DNA of 64,000 nucleotides from contig JANAVB010010791.1 of NCBI GenBank assembly GCA_029216955.1, positions 3,542,690-3,606,689 of the forward strand. The letters are read 5' to 3'. Below the pieces are notes generated by a model. It saw nothing but the letters and a program-made list of their open reading frames with translations, did not search any database and was not told where the DNA came from. A program made the position numbers and the translations under genes. Source of the stretch: Iris pallida (Eukaryota > Streptophyta > Magnoliopsida > Asparagales > Iridaceae). Positions within the stretch are counted from its first letter, which is position 1; the number at the start of each line of letters is the position of its first letter. Shown piece by piece: positions 44,142 to 56,488 of the stretch.

Positions 44142-46067
44142 ATGACTAGACCCGGACGACAGGGAGGATATTATGTTAGGCAGTCCCGTGTGCGTCAGGT
44201 TGGGGATGCAGATTCTGTACACTCATCCTTATCTCCGAGTACCCTAGTGTACCATTCTGTTCCCGGTCCATTACCGGGACAGGGCAGTTCCAGCAGGTTG
44301 GCGACTCCTTTCTTGTCGTCAAGCATTCCTTCCGCGTCCAGCATTCCTCCTACCAACGGCTCCATAGGGAGAGCCGACGCCGAGCAAGTGAAGGACGGCG
44401 ATCAGACTGATCCTGGTCAGGCAGGAGGTGAGAGCGACCCTCCGTACGCTCCTCCGGACGAGACGCGTATGGAGATTTGGACGGACGGGCCTACGAAGTA
44501 AGTTAATTAGTTAATATATATTTCTCAAATGATTATATGTACATATATATTCATGAAATTTATTATTGTATAGATATCGGCCTCCTGTAGTACAGAGACA
44601 GCTGGGATTATTTCTGAGGCAGAACTATGGTGGGCCTTGGATTAACTACTCAGATGCTCCCGCAGATAGGAAGGCCTTTTGGTTGGCCCACTTCAAGGTA
44701 AAAAAAAATTATTTTTAAATTTTTAATAATTATTTGTGTATATTATACAACTCTTTCTATTTTACTTCTTGTAGAGGACCTATTTCTATCCAGCACACCC
44801 GGCGGCGAAGATCGAGGCCTAATTTTCTGCCGTCGCATGCATGCTCATCCGTGATGCGATCCACGATCAGAAGTCTCGTGATCGTTCCAGAAAGTCGATC
44901 CATGGTTGGATCACGCCAGAGAAGTGGACTGTGATGAAGGCTAGATTCGGCGAGGCCAGGTACCAGAAACGGTCTGACAAGGTCAAGGTGGTGCGGTCGA
45001 GCGCTAGTAACTGGTGTGGTGGCTCCATTCTTATGACAGAGCATTTTCGTCGTCTGATACGTTTCCTATGACGGACATCATTTTATATATAGTTGGATAG
45101 AATGTTTAGAACAAATAATAGATAATATATTTTAACAGGTAAAAAAGGGTGAGGACCCCAACATGGTGACCGTCTTCCTGGTCACCCATCGGAGGGCTGG
45201 GGAGTTTATTGACGAGAGGGCGACGCAGGCATATGTACGTTCTATTCTTTATATTAATTTACTATAATTTAGAAAATAGGAAAATAGATATCAATATAGA
45301 CTTTAGCAAACACTTAGACGTTAGCAAACATTGTTCTAGGTTGAGTTTTTTCGGCTACAAGAGGAGGCGGCTGCTGCTGCTAGTGAGCCAGCAGAGGGAG
45401 GGGCTGCTACTTCCTCCCAGTCGCCTACAGCTCCATCACCGGACAACCTCTGGATGACCGCTGTTGGTGGTCTTCAGAAGGGTACGTACTACGGTACAGA
45501 TCCTACGGCGCCTATTTGGCTTCAGAGTCATCCCGGGCCCCCTCTGTCAGTGTGCAGTCTCCAGCTTCGCAGGTGTTATCACGAGCTCAGGATATTGGTC
45601 GTTAGATCAACGAGCTGTGTCGCGAGTTGCAGCAGCAGATTTCTGATCACCATACAATAGAGAGACGATCCGACGATCCGATGATCATCGAACGATTTGA
45701 TGCGGTCGAGCGCAGTATACAGGAGCTGATGAGTCTGCAGCAGGCTACAGCTGTCAACTTGTATACGCTCACCGAGTCTACGGAGAAAACAGAGCGTAGA
45801 CAGGTCGAGCTGGAGGGATCGCAGAGGACCATGTCTGCCTCACTCACTCAGATACATACTTCGATTGAGGAGAGTTCTCAGAGGATGGTGAGTACCCTTG
45901 CTGCGCATGCTGAGCGACTGCGAGAGATGAAGCAGATACGTCCTTCCGGTCCATCGACGGTACTGACTCCAGACGTTGTACTGCCTCCTAATGCCCCTAT
46001 GGTGCAGCTCAAACAGGAGCAGTATAAGTTCATGCTATCTCAGATGCGCAGCAGGGGTCCTCAGTGA
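44142..46067 (+). pseudogene. CACTA second gene (Transposase_24 / TNPA-like), spliced
   Basis: Exons inferred: 44142-44497, 44574-44697, 44774 to about 45070, 45139-45234, then 45340 to 46067 with a probable frame break near 45530-45630. Donors and acceptors are GT-AG and the first three exons join in frame. The N-terminus is Ser/Pro/Gly-rich. WLAHFK/RTYFYPAHPAAKIEA, CMLIRDAIHDQKSRDRSR and HGWITPEKW, with GEFIDERATQAY downstream, match the plant transposase family PF03004. The C-terminus (45630-46067) is a heptad-like coiled coil (FDAVERSIQELM..). In this family the protein binds subterminal repeats and assists excision. A TAA at 44819 (after KIEA) disrupts it. Confidence 0.75.
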
Positions 46068-46419
46068 TTTCATTAATTTTTTTATGAGTTGTATGTATTG
46101 GCCCTATGGGCAAATTGTTTATTGGTACACTTTTGTTTATACACTTGGTGGAAGACTTTTTATCATCTCCCAGTTTTATTTGACTCTATTAGATATTTGT
46201 GATGATGTGTGTCTGTGAAGTGCAGTATGCAGGATTTGAATATATTTATGTTTGTGATGATATAAAGTGCAGTATAAAGTGTAAAATACAGTGTGCAGTG
46301 TGCAGGATTTGAATACATTTTTATTATCTCCCATTTCTAGATTAGTGTTTAAACTGTATGTAAAGTGCAGTGTGCAGGATTTAAAAACTGTATTTTTTTT
46401 TTAATTTTCTAGCATATTA

Positions 46420-46824
46420 GCGACGGTTTGCAACATTTTGCGACAATTTTGTGATACGAAAGTACGTCGCAAAGATGTATCGGTACGTCGCTAACTGCGA
46501 CGGCCCGTCGCTAAACGTCGCTCAACGTGCTAACGTGGCAAACCTTGCCATCTCACTACATGCGATGAATAGACGTCGCTAGATACGTCGCTAAGTTGGC
46601 AACGTACTGTAAATGTCGTCGAACGTCGCTAAGTTTGCGACGTTTTAGCGTCGTAGACAATTCGTCGCAACAGCGACGATTGGCGACAAACTTTTGTTCT
46701 ACGACTAGCTTTTCGGCGACCTGCTTTTTTCGTCGCTAATTACCTCGCTAAATATATTTAGCGACGTATTTTTACTTATTAGCGACGTTTTTGGACGTCG
46801 CTAATTTAGCCTATTCTGGTAGTG
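46420..46824. repeat. CACTA subterminal repeats and 3' terminal inverted repeat
   Basis: Dense direct and inverted copies of TAGCGACG/CGTCGCTA (over fifteen by eye) end in CTATTCTGGTAGTG at 46811-46824, the inverted CACTA terminus. Such clusters are the binding sites of the second transposon protein in this superfamily. Confidence 0.85.
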
Positions 46825-48001
46825 GCTGAATGGGTTTGAGTTTCTTGTAGTGGATTTTGGGTTCAAGGATGATCAAGATGTCAATCTTGTGAGTTTTGTT
46901 AAGGTTGTTGATTCTCCTCTTGGTTGGTTTGTTCACCAGACTACGGACATTCCAGGAGAGGATGTTCAGCATTAATGGAGCCGGGGGGGTTAGTGAGCCC
47001 GCTTGGCTGCGGACCAGGTTCGGATCGCCGGGGACTCTCCGGCTTTCTGATCTGATTTTCTGATAGTGGTGGCCTCTCTTGCCTTCGATGTGGATGAGCT
47101 GGGTATAGAATCCTCGGGTGGGTTGATGCGAATGTCTTCGGGGGGTTGGAGCGATTCTCCTGCCGAGTTCGTCTCTGGTTCCTTAGGGGGTAAAAGAATA
47201 GCGTCGTCCGAGTTGTCAATCTGGTCTCCTTCCGCTAGGAGTGGGAATCCTGCGACGAGAACCTGTCGGCCTCTATGAGCTTGTTCTAGCCCTAATATAG
47301 CGAGTGCTTCAACGACATCGACGGGGCAGTCTGGGGGAAGTCGAGGTTATGGGATGGCCACCACAGTCGCCTCCGGGTTAGGGTTGCTGACGACATTTGG
47401 GTTCTATTGTGGGCCACTGAAGAGTCTCCAAGAGAGGCGATCTCAAGGGAGGGTTCGGTCGCTTCCTCGTCAAAGGTGTTGAACTGATTGGATAGGGTCA
47501 GGGCTGGTAGGTGGTAGAGGATCACCATACTGTCCGAGGGGGCACCGTTGTCTGTTTTGCCTTCACTGGAGTAAAATCTGGTATGGCGGTTCGGTAGGGG
47601 AAGTAGGAGGATCGAGTAAGCGACTGATGCTTACCCTCTTTGGTGAGGGATGCACGCCTAACAAGTTTCCTCTTGAGCTAAGGATGAAGACGGTAATAAT
47701 GCTTCGATAGATGACCGTGCAGGTGACAGTGAGAGCAGAAGATAATATGATTATCGTAGACGATTTACTGGGTGTGGGACTGGTTGCCAAGTTCAATGAG
47801 GATGTGGTTGGGGGGCTCGAAAGTGAGATCGAGTTCCACGTAGATCTTCGCATAGTGAGATTTGGTCAGGTTGCTGGTTTCTGCTGCAGTGGCCACATAA
47901 GTCCTGAAGGAGTTGGCTATACGCCTAAGGGCCGCTGGGATGAAACAAATGAGGGGGAGGTTGGGAAGGGACACCCAAGCGACATCCATCGCTGAGTCTT
48001 C
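46825..48001 (-). pseudogene. LINE copy A: ORF1 C-terminus and ORF2 start
   Basis: ORF2 begins at the ATG 46973-46971 (MLNILSWNVRSLVNKP) and is cut at about codon 50 by the CACTA terminus at 46824. ORF1 covers the higher coordinates. At 47980-47765 is the second half of a DUF4283 domain (DVAWVSLPNLPLICF, IYVELDLTFEPP), followed by a zinc-knuckle remnant (CSHCHLHGHLSKH). The rest of ORF1 (47600-46975) is degraded. The whole stretch matches 61500-62455 of copy B. The solo LTR starting at 48002 splits the DUF4283 domain. Confidence 0.75.
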
Positions 48002-48734
48002 TGTCACGACCCGCACCCACTGTGAGGGTACGAGAACGTAACAACGCCCAGCCTACGCCGCAGTGTCGGCGGTAGAACGCTATCCTAGGTCAATCATCTA
48101 ACAATATAAAGGTACCTGTACAGTATATACACTCCGAATGGAGGTGACATAATAATATACAGTCTCAATCACATCTAAGGCAGAATGATGAAAATAAAAG
48201 ATAGATAGATACTGGAATAAAAGATCCACAGGATTCAATCAGAGAGAAAGAGTCTAAGTGTCTACCGCCATACAAACTGAACATCCAACTCAATACAAGT
48301 CTCTGATACTGAAAATGAAAGAATATATACAAACAGATCTCAGAAGACAGAAATAGTAAAACCCTAGACTAGGGTGCCTCAGTCTCTAAGCTAGTGGATC
48401 AGGCTGGAAATCTGGGTCACACATGTCATCTACAGCTGTCCCATAGTAGGTGTCTATGCAGGCCTCCTCCTCATCTTCTGTAAAATTTTCAACAGGTTCA
48501 GTCAGAACGGGAGCGAGCACAAAACATCTCACGCAGTTCATATCGAGTTAGGAAATATAAAGCATGCAATAGAGTAAAGTACATGAAACGCTGAAAGAAG
48601 AAGATATATGAAAACAGTAGAGATTTGATAACAGGAAATATCTAAATATGATAAGTAAGAACTGTAAGGAACATGTGATTTAGAGTACAATCTGGTTATG
48701 TAAACGGGCTAGGAAAATGCAATGGTAACTCCAT

Positions 48735-48960
48735 TGTACGTGGGTGTACAATAGACATATACAATAGTTATACAATGTTGTACAATAGGATTTGAGTACA
48801 TAACCAATTCTACTCCCCCTCCCCAATCAATACACAAGGATCTACTCCAGTTACGTTATCTTATACAATAGTGTACAATGTTATACAATGGATGTACAAT
48901 GTTATACAATAGTGTACAATGGTCTATCCCTGGGCTCATGTGATAATGAGAGTACAATAT
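48735..48960. repeat. TACAATG-rich tandem repeat
   Basis: About a dozen copies of GTTATACAAT/GTGTACAAT in irregular register, most regular at 48868-48922. Confidence 0.75.
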
Positions 48961-49737
48961 GCACAATGAGTATACAAGGATATGGGTATTCAATAAATAT
49001 AATATGGAAGTGAAACGCATATCACAATATGTATCTAGTGAATACAAGGGGATAACATCCCAAAAGGAGATCCATATAGTACCAATCCGTGATAACAATC
49101 GTGTCAGCATCAAGTACAGTAATCTAGAGCAAGAATGTAAATCCAGACAAGTATGAAACGGTCAGAGAATGTACTCGCCTGCTAGCCTGAGTGTCTGAAG
49201 AGAATATACTGTCCGAGGAGTGGTGTCTGTCTCCTATAGAACAGCACAAGTCACAACAAGTCTAAAAATGGTAAACTGAAGTTCTACTATGCATTCTACA
49301 TGAATCTAGGTCAATCTAGGCCAAGGTCAACTCTTGGTCAACTTCTAGAAGTCAAACTAGGTCAAACTAGTCTAATTAGTCTGTTCTAGGCCTAAACAAG
49401 TCTATCTAGACTCCACACTGACATACCATGCCATAGGCTAGAAGACTAGGCCATGGGCCAATAGGCAAAACCACATTCAGTTCCATATCTAAAATAATAC
49501 ACAAGTACATTATGACTATAAACTCTAACATAGGAAATCACACACTAACTAGTTAGATAGGCTAATAGGATATCATGTCATAAAGGCTAATAGGAAAAAT
49601 CATATCTTGATGTGATACACAATATAACTTAGAATTTCCTATAGGCTATGAGTATACCATACTACCATATATGACAATACTTATAAATATACACATATGC
49701 ATATGAAGGGGCACTCAAGTGTATGTGTGTCATATGT

Positions 49738-49759
49738 GAGAGAGAGAGAGAGAGAGAGT
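49738..49759. repeat. (GA)n microsatellite
   Basis: Uninterrupted GA run of about ten units inside solo LTR 1, in a GTGTGT-rich stretch. Confidence 0.9.
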
Positions 49760-50999
49760 GCTAGTGAAACATGTGAGGCAAGAGTGAACATGTGTGGTCA
49801 TGTGTGTGTGACAGGGGTACACGGCTATAGGCTATGTGTGTGTGCACTAAAGAACTGTTACATGAATTAATAGGGAGAAACATGTATTGAAGACAATGTG
49901 TATGTGAAGGAGTGAGTGACCATGTGTGTAGATGTGTGTGTGAATATGAGGGTGTTTGGGACTGATAAGTGTGTCAAGAGGGCTGTTTTGTGGGCCAAGT
50001 TGGACTGTTTTGGGACAGCCAACAAGTTGGTTTCATGGACCTTGGTTGAGGCCATGTGGACTGATTGTTGGGCCATACATGGCTGTCAATGGGAGGGGGC
50101 TTAGGGACTGGATGGGGTAGCTAATAGCAGGTTTTAGGGGCTCCTATGGGGCTATAATTGCCAGGTTTAGGGGGGCTTGGTTGGGGTGAATGTAGGGCCT
50201 GTCAATGGGTGAAAGGGGACTTATTGTAGTCTGTTTTAGGAGAACAGATAAGGGACTGAGTTTAGGACATGTTGTGGCTGATATGGGGGTGTCTGTTGGC
50301 TGTGTAGGGACAGCTCTCATGGGTAAATGACAGGCTTGGGGACTGCAATGATCAGGGGTGTGAAGGGGTAATGTTGGCTGCTATGGCTTAGTTTAGGAGA
50401 CTTGTTAGGACAGGGTTGTGGGTCAACATATGGGCTATCAAAGATGACAGAAACTGAACAATGTAACCTAAAACAATTCTAGATTTGAAGGAAACACAAC
50501 ACCATAATACCTATTACCTATTAGCAGTTACTCACATAGGAAAAAACATGATACATAGAGAGGGCTGTGTGTGATGATGCAAATCTCAGATTTATTCAAC
50601 GTGGGAAACACCCAAAATTCAGTTATACACATAGGAGAGTTCCCCCATCTCAGTTGAACAGTTCAAAACCAATCCTAAGTGAATTCTCAGTTTTACATAA
50701 CCAAACCAAAACCCAGTTTCAGATTAATCCACAAAACAAGTCCAAAATTTGCATACTAACAGATAGCTATTAGGAGAACAGATTTGAGCCTTAAAAATAT
50801 GCAATTTAACATGTAGATTTGGTAAAAACTGATGCTAAACTCCATTCTCAAAATCTAGAAAAATTGGAATGCAAAGAACAGTTCACAGTTTATAGGAAAA
50901 TAGGGAATTTGGAAATTGAACCATGAAACTGAATAAAAACTCAATACAGTGGTTGGTAATGAATGGACACAATGTGTACGTGTTATGTGACGTGTTTGT

Positions 51000-51650
51000 G
51001 TCCACAAAAATGGACACAAACGTGTCCAAATCAATAAAAACCCAAAAACAGTAAATACTAAACACAGTATCAGAAAACAGCGTGCACGTGTTCTCCTCGA
51101 TCGTGTGCACGACACAAAGCGACACAACCCACGAGATTGTGTCCAAGTGTCGACCTAGACTAGGGCTAGGGTTAGGACACCCTGTCTCGTGTCCACATTA
51201 CGTGTACGAGACACGAGACACGCGTATCAGTGCACATTTTTGATAGAAAACTGCACAGGCAAAAACCAGTGCACGTGCTCGTGCGTGTCCGACACGCCAC
51301 GTGGGGGTCTGAGACTCGACACACGTCATGTCAGTCACGAGGATGTCCCATGTGTCAAGTGTCAAGTGATGATGTGGCGTGTCCAGGCAACAGTTGCCCC
51401 CGATCAGCAGGGGATCCAAATCCGTGCGCGCGTGCACGCACAGCGCGTGTCCACACGTCGAAATTGACACAAGCCGACACGAAAATCCCCTCAGAAAAAC
51501 AGGAAAGCATAAGCAATAACAAAAACAAATTTCCTATTCAAAAACATCCTAAAAATTAGGTCGAAAGGTTCTATCAGGCATTTCGACAAACACTACAACC
51601 TAGGCTCTGATACGTGTCCAGAACGGACACGAAAGCACTGACACAGGACA
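51000..51650. repeat. GTGTCC/GGACAC-rich block of solo LTR 1
   Basis: Many copies of GTGTCC, GACACG and CACGTG in both orientations, downstream of the LTR TATA box and so probably in the transcribed part. Similar blocks are at 20340-20765 and 56225-56410. Confidence 0.65.
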
Positions 51651-51982
51651 CGAATCTTATCCAGGCATTAGGGGGACTCTTAGGGCTCCCTATTGGGGAA
51701 GACTACATGAAATTTCATGGAGAAATGAAAGAGATACCTCAATGTGAAGTTTCAATGGAGAGGGTCCTTTGTTAGCTCCTCACTTTGATATCCCAATCCA
51801 ACAAATCAATACCAAACTGAAATAAAACTCCAAAAACAGCAAGTATACTAGTGTTAGAACCCATTGCAACTGATTTGGGGATTTTAGGACCTAAAATGAA
51901 TTTGTGGTGAATTAATGAAGACAAGAACTCACCTCCTTCTAAACTTGAGCTTTCCTAAAAGAGGCAACCCTAAACTAAGAGA

Positions 51983-51993
51983 GTATTTATAGG
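51983..51993 (-). promoter_or_regulatory. TATA box of solo LTR 1
   Basis: Minus-strand CCTATAAATAC, about 590 bp from the LTR 5' end. Confidence 0.5.
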
Positions 51994-52585
51994 GTGGTGT
52001 TCCCAAGGAGGATATGGTGGCTGGCCACTTAGCCTAGGGTTTAGGGTTTTGAAACTTGTCTTGGGCTTTGGGCCTAGTCATTAAACAAATGACTTAAAAG
52101 TCACAAGTCATGGCTTGTGGTCAAAACTTCCTATTCAAAACTCAATATCCTTAATTGTTTTCACTAACTAGAGTATGGTTGACCTAACTTAACCTAGGAT
52201 CTCTTATCTAGTCAAGTCCAACTTAACTAGGGTTAGGTCACAAAGTCAAAGCTTAGTCAAAGTCAACCTAGTCAACCCTCAATCATATAATTCCAAAATA
52301 AATTCTAAAAATTCCCAAAAATTCTAATAAATCCTAAAATGAACAAAATATCCTCTAGGCTAAAATGTACTAATCAAATATCCTAATCACAATGACTAGG
52401 CTCTATGTCAACAGTCTAAGGCTACACTAGTCAATGCATCAAAATACTAAGTCATGATTTAAATGGTTTAAAAATGATTAAAAATTACCAAAAATCATAT
52501 TATTAAATAAATATCATAATTAAATAAATTAAAATACAAAATTTTAAAATTACCCTCATTTCAGAAAACTGGGTGTTACATCTTC

Positions 52586-53208
52586 CTTGGTGCTAAAGCT
52601 CGCTGACTATTTGATAATCTTTAAATGGTGAGAGTCGACCCTGCTGGTACCTTTGGACCACACTATCCTGTGATCAAGGTCAGAGGAGAGGTGGAGCAGG
52701 ATATGCTTGGGGTCAAGGGGTGTCACTCTGTATTCTGTAGAGAGCCTCTAGCTGGCAATAACCTCCTGAACCCGAGAGAGTTTGGGGCAGCCTGAGAAGA
52801 ATTTGAGAACGAATAAGGGGAGAAGGAAGTCGCCAGGGAGGACAGTTCATGTTCGAAGAATGGAACTGAAGGCACAGAAGATTCTACTGAGTACTCAACA
52901 TCGGGGAGGGAAACTTCAGGGACCAGGAGACCCTGTATGTCTGCCCTGTCCGGACGAAGCTTATCGACGTAGGAAGGCAACGGAAAGCCCGCCGAGGGAG
53001 GGGGTCCCTGGGCTACGCGAGGAAGGACCTGCGCAACGGAGGGGAGGCCCTGAGCACCCGTTGTCGTCGCAACCTTCGAGGCACCGGAATACGCCAGAGT
53101 CTTATTGGATGGGTCAGTAAGGATGTGTTGTGCCACACCCAGGATGGCAGAGCAGGGGACAAAGACTCATTGCGGCAAATGTGGAGATTGGATAGCGCCT
53201 TGCGCCAA
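52586..53208 (-). pseudogene. LINE copy A: ORF1 middle part
   Basis: At 52723-52595 the minus strand reads HILLHLSSDLDHRIVWSKG and on to HHLKIIK, the first half of the DUF4283 domain whose second half is beyond solo LTR 1. The segment 53136-52740 is a Ser/Pro-rich ORF1 frame. It ends at the GCCAA duplication (53204-53208) of solo LTR 2. Confidence 0.65.
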
Positions 53209-53739
53209 TATAACGCCCCAGTCCCAAAATACGTAGGACCAGGAACGTAGACATTCCAGCTATATACATACGGAGAATACTCCAATATACGAAATCCTCG
53301 TATGTATACATAAGCTGTAAATACAGTAAAACCAAGGCTAACTAATCTCATCCACAAAATAAAAGAATAAAAGATATCATATAATCAACTATGAATTGTC
53401 TTGATACAATATGTTGGGCGGAGACAAATCCACTACCAACTATGAAGAGAAATACACAACAAAAGAAAGATTTTGGCGAGTGAAGCGAAGACGATCAAAG
53501 CGCAATCATTCTCGAAGAAATAGCGATAATCACGGCTAGAGCTAGAACACCTGCGAAAGACAAGAGCACACACCTGACGAGATAACCAAGTCCTCAGAGG
53601 GACGTAACAAGACACATAATATCATGCCAATAACTGAATAAATAAATCTCAACAGAAAAGTATATATGACTACATAAATAAAGGTCCTTAACCATTCTAT
53701 GTGAAAATGTATTTTGAAGACAACGTTCGACACAAGGGC

Positions 53740-54035
53740 TCCCGAGACTAGAAATACGGTGCATTAGCATTTCAACCAAGGCACTAGTGGCATCTAGAGA
53801 AAAGTAAATACACGGCCCATTAGCACTCGAGTGAGAGCTAAGGGGCTTCTCGAGAAAAATAAATGTACGGCCACTAGCTCTTGGGTGAGTCACTAACGGC
53901 GGCTAGAGGAAAGTAAATGCACGGCACATTTGTGTTTCAACCGAGGCACTAGGGGCATCTAGAGAAAAGTAAATAAATACACGACACACTAGCTCTCGGC
54001 TGAGTCACAAATGGCAGCTAGAGAAAAGTAAATGT
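53740..54035. repeat. 54-59-bp tandem repeat, five units
   Basis: GAGAAAAGTAAAT-type cores at 53797, 53852, 53906, 53962 and 54021, each followed by a CACGGC(C/A)-like string and a GAGTCAC/GGCACTA string. Confidence 0.8.
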
Positions 54036-55259
54036 GTGAAAGCCCATGCGCCTAATAACTGTCTTCCCCCTCCCCATGTACTACTCGTGCTGAATCTACA
54101 CCACGATATTTCTAATAACCGCTAAATCTTCTAGGCAATTATATTAGCAGTTATATCCTAACGCTCGTCCTGTACGCACCGTTGTACGGTCGGTACGAAA
54201 GTCCGAATCTATATGAGATACATGACATCGTGGCACACAGGTGTCGGCCAATGAATGCGACACAAACAAAGGTGGTCCCTTAACTCTAGGCCAAATACAT
54301 AAAGAAAATTATAGTATAGTAATTTGCAACTACATATGGTTTTGAAAGAACAACTTATAAGAAATAAAAACATGCATGATATTGAGCAAGAAATTAAATA
54401 GTAAAGGCACGGTGTCTTGCCTGGTAGGACGTCTGGTGTGCTGCGATAATCAAGGTGGCACGAACTGCGACTTCGGTGCCACAACTACACAAAGGGACCT
54501 CTGATGGTGGCACAGACTGTTCCATTGGGTCCATAATATTCAAATTGGTTAGGGATAATATAAGGTAAGTACAAAATGTATGGGGGATAGGAATGATGGG
54601 ATTGGTCATGGTCACGTGATAATCAAAGGAATTTGAATAAATCATATATATATGATTTTAGAAAAATATATATAATCCATGAAAACTAAATTTTATAACC
54701 CAAAATATTTTAGATATATATATAAAAAAATCTATAACTTAATTTCTAATATGAAAACTATCTTCTTGTTAGTCGAAATATTTTAAGTAACTATTTGAAA
54801 ATTTAGAAATATTTTGTAAAATATTTAAACTATATTTTTATTTAGTCAATATACCTTTATATAAATGCTTTGGGAATCTATAAATATTATTTTAGGCAAA
54901 AATTTTTTTTGGCATGTATGTATACCTATTTAGGTCAAAACTATATTTGGAGAATATCTAGAAACACTATAAATATATTTTGTTAAGTCAAAAGCCATAT
55001 TTAAAATATCTTAGAAATTATGCAATAATAATATAGTAACAAAATTCACTACTGTTTACAAAACATGTAGTGAATTAATTTATAAAATAAAATTTTATAC
55101 TTATATACTTATACATATACTTAATTACCTACTATTCATATATGGGCCAAAGAGAAAAAAATAAATGAATAAATAAATTAAAGTCGGCCTGGCCCAACCG
55201 ATAGGGTCCGACCCATTGCTTATAGCAGTGGTCTTCTCTCTTCTGGAGATAGAGGAAAT

Positions 55260-55435
55260 TACGGGAAGGGTTGTGAAGTCGAAGAAGAAGATGTAGGAGG
55301 AGGGGGAGGGTTCTCGAAGAATGCGGAAGGGAGAGAGGTCGGGGAAGAGGGGATCGCGGAGAGAGGCGAGAGAGTGGGAGAGAGAGGAGCGCGGGAGAGA
55401 GGAGAGGAGAGGGAGCTCGTGATCGGCGGGGCGCT
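55260..55435. repeat. Purine-rich tract
   Basis: About 175 bases of almost pure A/G on the plus strand with many GGGAGAG and GAGGAG blocks, the start of a strongly G-biased kilobase reaching about 56250. Confidence 0.85.
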
Positions 55436-56224
55436 GGTTACCAGGGGGTTTCCGGTGGTGATGGGAGAGCGGGGGTTCGTCCCAAGCGACTTTCGGTGAG
55501 GCGGCCGCGGGAAGCCACGGTGGAGGTGGGGCACTCAACTGAGGGATCTACGGCAGGGACGGACCTCGCCGGTCGGAGGCCAAGGTACGGAGTAGGCCGA
55601 GGAAGGTTGAGGACGGGTCTCGCACCGCGGCGGACGGCACCTCCGGCCGGCAGAGATAGGTAAGGTGGTGGTGGTTCTCTTTTTCTTTTGTAATTTTTGT
55701 GTGGGTTATGGTCGTGTTTGGGGATTGGCCGTGGTGGTGGTGTTGTGGCAAGGCTACGGATACGATGGTGGAGGTAAAAGGTGAGGGGTGCGCGTGGTGG
55801 TTCTATTGGTTGTCTTGGTGGTGTCTGGAGGGGCCCGAGCAGAGGTCGGGAAGGCTGGGTCGACGATGGTTTTGAGGATGACGGTAACGGGTAAAGTCGG
55901 AGGACGGTGATGGAGGTTGGAGTCGGGGTCGGCAGTGAGGTGGTGGTGTCAGCGGTATGCTGCGGTGGTGGCTGGGTTTGGCCGAGGCTTGGTCGGGTTC
56001 GCCAGGACAGTAGGAGACGAGGTGGCGATGGCTGGGTTAGGGATTTTGTGGCGCCGGTGATTGGCGTCGGGTTGACAGGGTTCAGACGGGGTCGGGCTAC
56101 ACTAGGATTGACGGGTGGTGTGGAGGCGGGGTACTGTGACAGGAGACGGGGGTCGACTGTGGCAGTGGTGGCGAACGGAAGATGGAGACGGTGGCTGACA
56201 GAGGGCTGAGGTTTGTGTAGGATT

Positions 56225-56410
56225 AGGTTTAGAAATCGTGTCCAAGTGTCGGACACGGAGATTAGGTTGGAAAGAATTTGGTGTACGTGTCCGGTATGCC
56301 GGACACAAAGAAGACGATGTATATGTAAAATAAGGATAGTAGAAGACACCCGGGGTCGGACCCGAGGCTGTCACGACTGACACGAGGATGGATGGAACAC
56401 CGACACGAGG
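56225..56410. repeat. GTGTCC/GGACAC-rich block of solo LTR 2
   Basis: Includes GTGTCCAAGTGTCGGACACG and GTGTCCGGTATGCCGGACAC, two short inverted repeats, just downstream of the LTR TATA box. Confidence 0.7.
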
Positions 56411-56477
56411 CATGCCTATTTGTGGTAGAATAATTTGTGGAGAATAATTGTGGAGAAATAATGGATGAGTACCTCTC

Positions 56478-56488
56478 CTTATATAGGA
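56478..56488 (-). promoter_or_regulatory. TATA box of solo LTR 2
   Basis: Minus-strand CCTATATAAGG, about 660 bp from the LTR 5' end. Confidence 0.5.

Larger units (their letters stand above)
20771..46824 (+). mobile_element. CACTA (En/Spm) transposon with large nested insertions
   Basis: It contains a tnp2-type transposase (20838-23029 plus 42600-44007), a Transposase_24-type second gene (44142-46067), a subterminal region packed with TAGCGACG motifs, and a terminus at 46824 whose complement begins CACTACCAGAATAGGCTAAA, the CACTA signature. Without nested insertions the visible part is about 6.5 kb. The left terminus is not in this window: no CACTACCAGA-like end was found before 20838, so it was either deleted or lies further left with the 1-20770 material inside the element. 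The right flank starts GCT within LINE copy A. Confidence 0.85.
48002..52580 (-). mobile_element. Solo LTR 1, 4579 bp
   Basis: On the minus strand it starts TGTAACACCCAG and ends GGTCGTGACA, standard TG..CA termini. It is flanked by TCTTC on both sides (47997-48001, 52581-52585). Removing it and one duplicate rejoins the DUF4283 domain of LINE ORF1. No internal region is present, so it arose by LTR-LTR recombination of a Tekay-like element. The long length suits that clade. Short frames inside do not resemble proteins. Confidence 0.93.

Noticed and set aside
49867..51559. Short frames in solo LTR 1
   Set aside because: Simple-sequence GTGT/ACAC-driven frames without any motif.
55438..56349. 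303-codon open frame on the minus strand
   Set aside because: Pro/Ser/Thr/Arg-rich low complexity opposite a G-rich strand inside a solo LTR; the G bias itself removes stops. No domain is recognisable.
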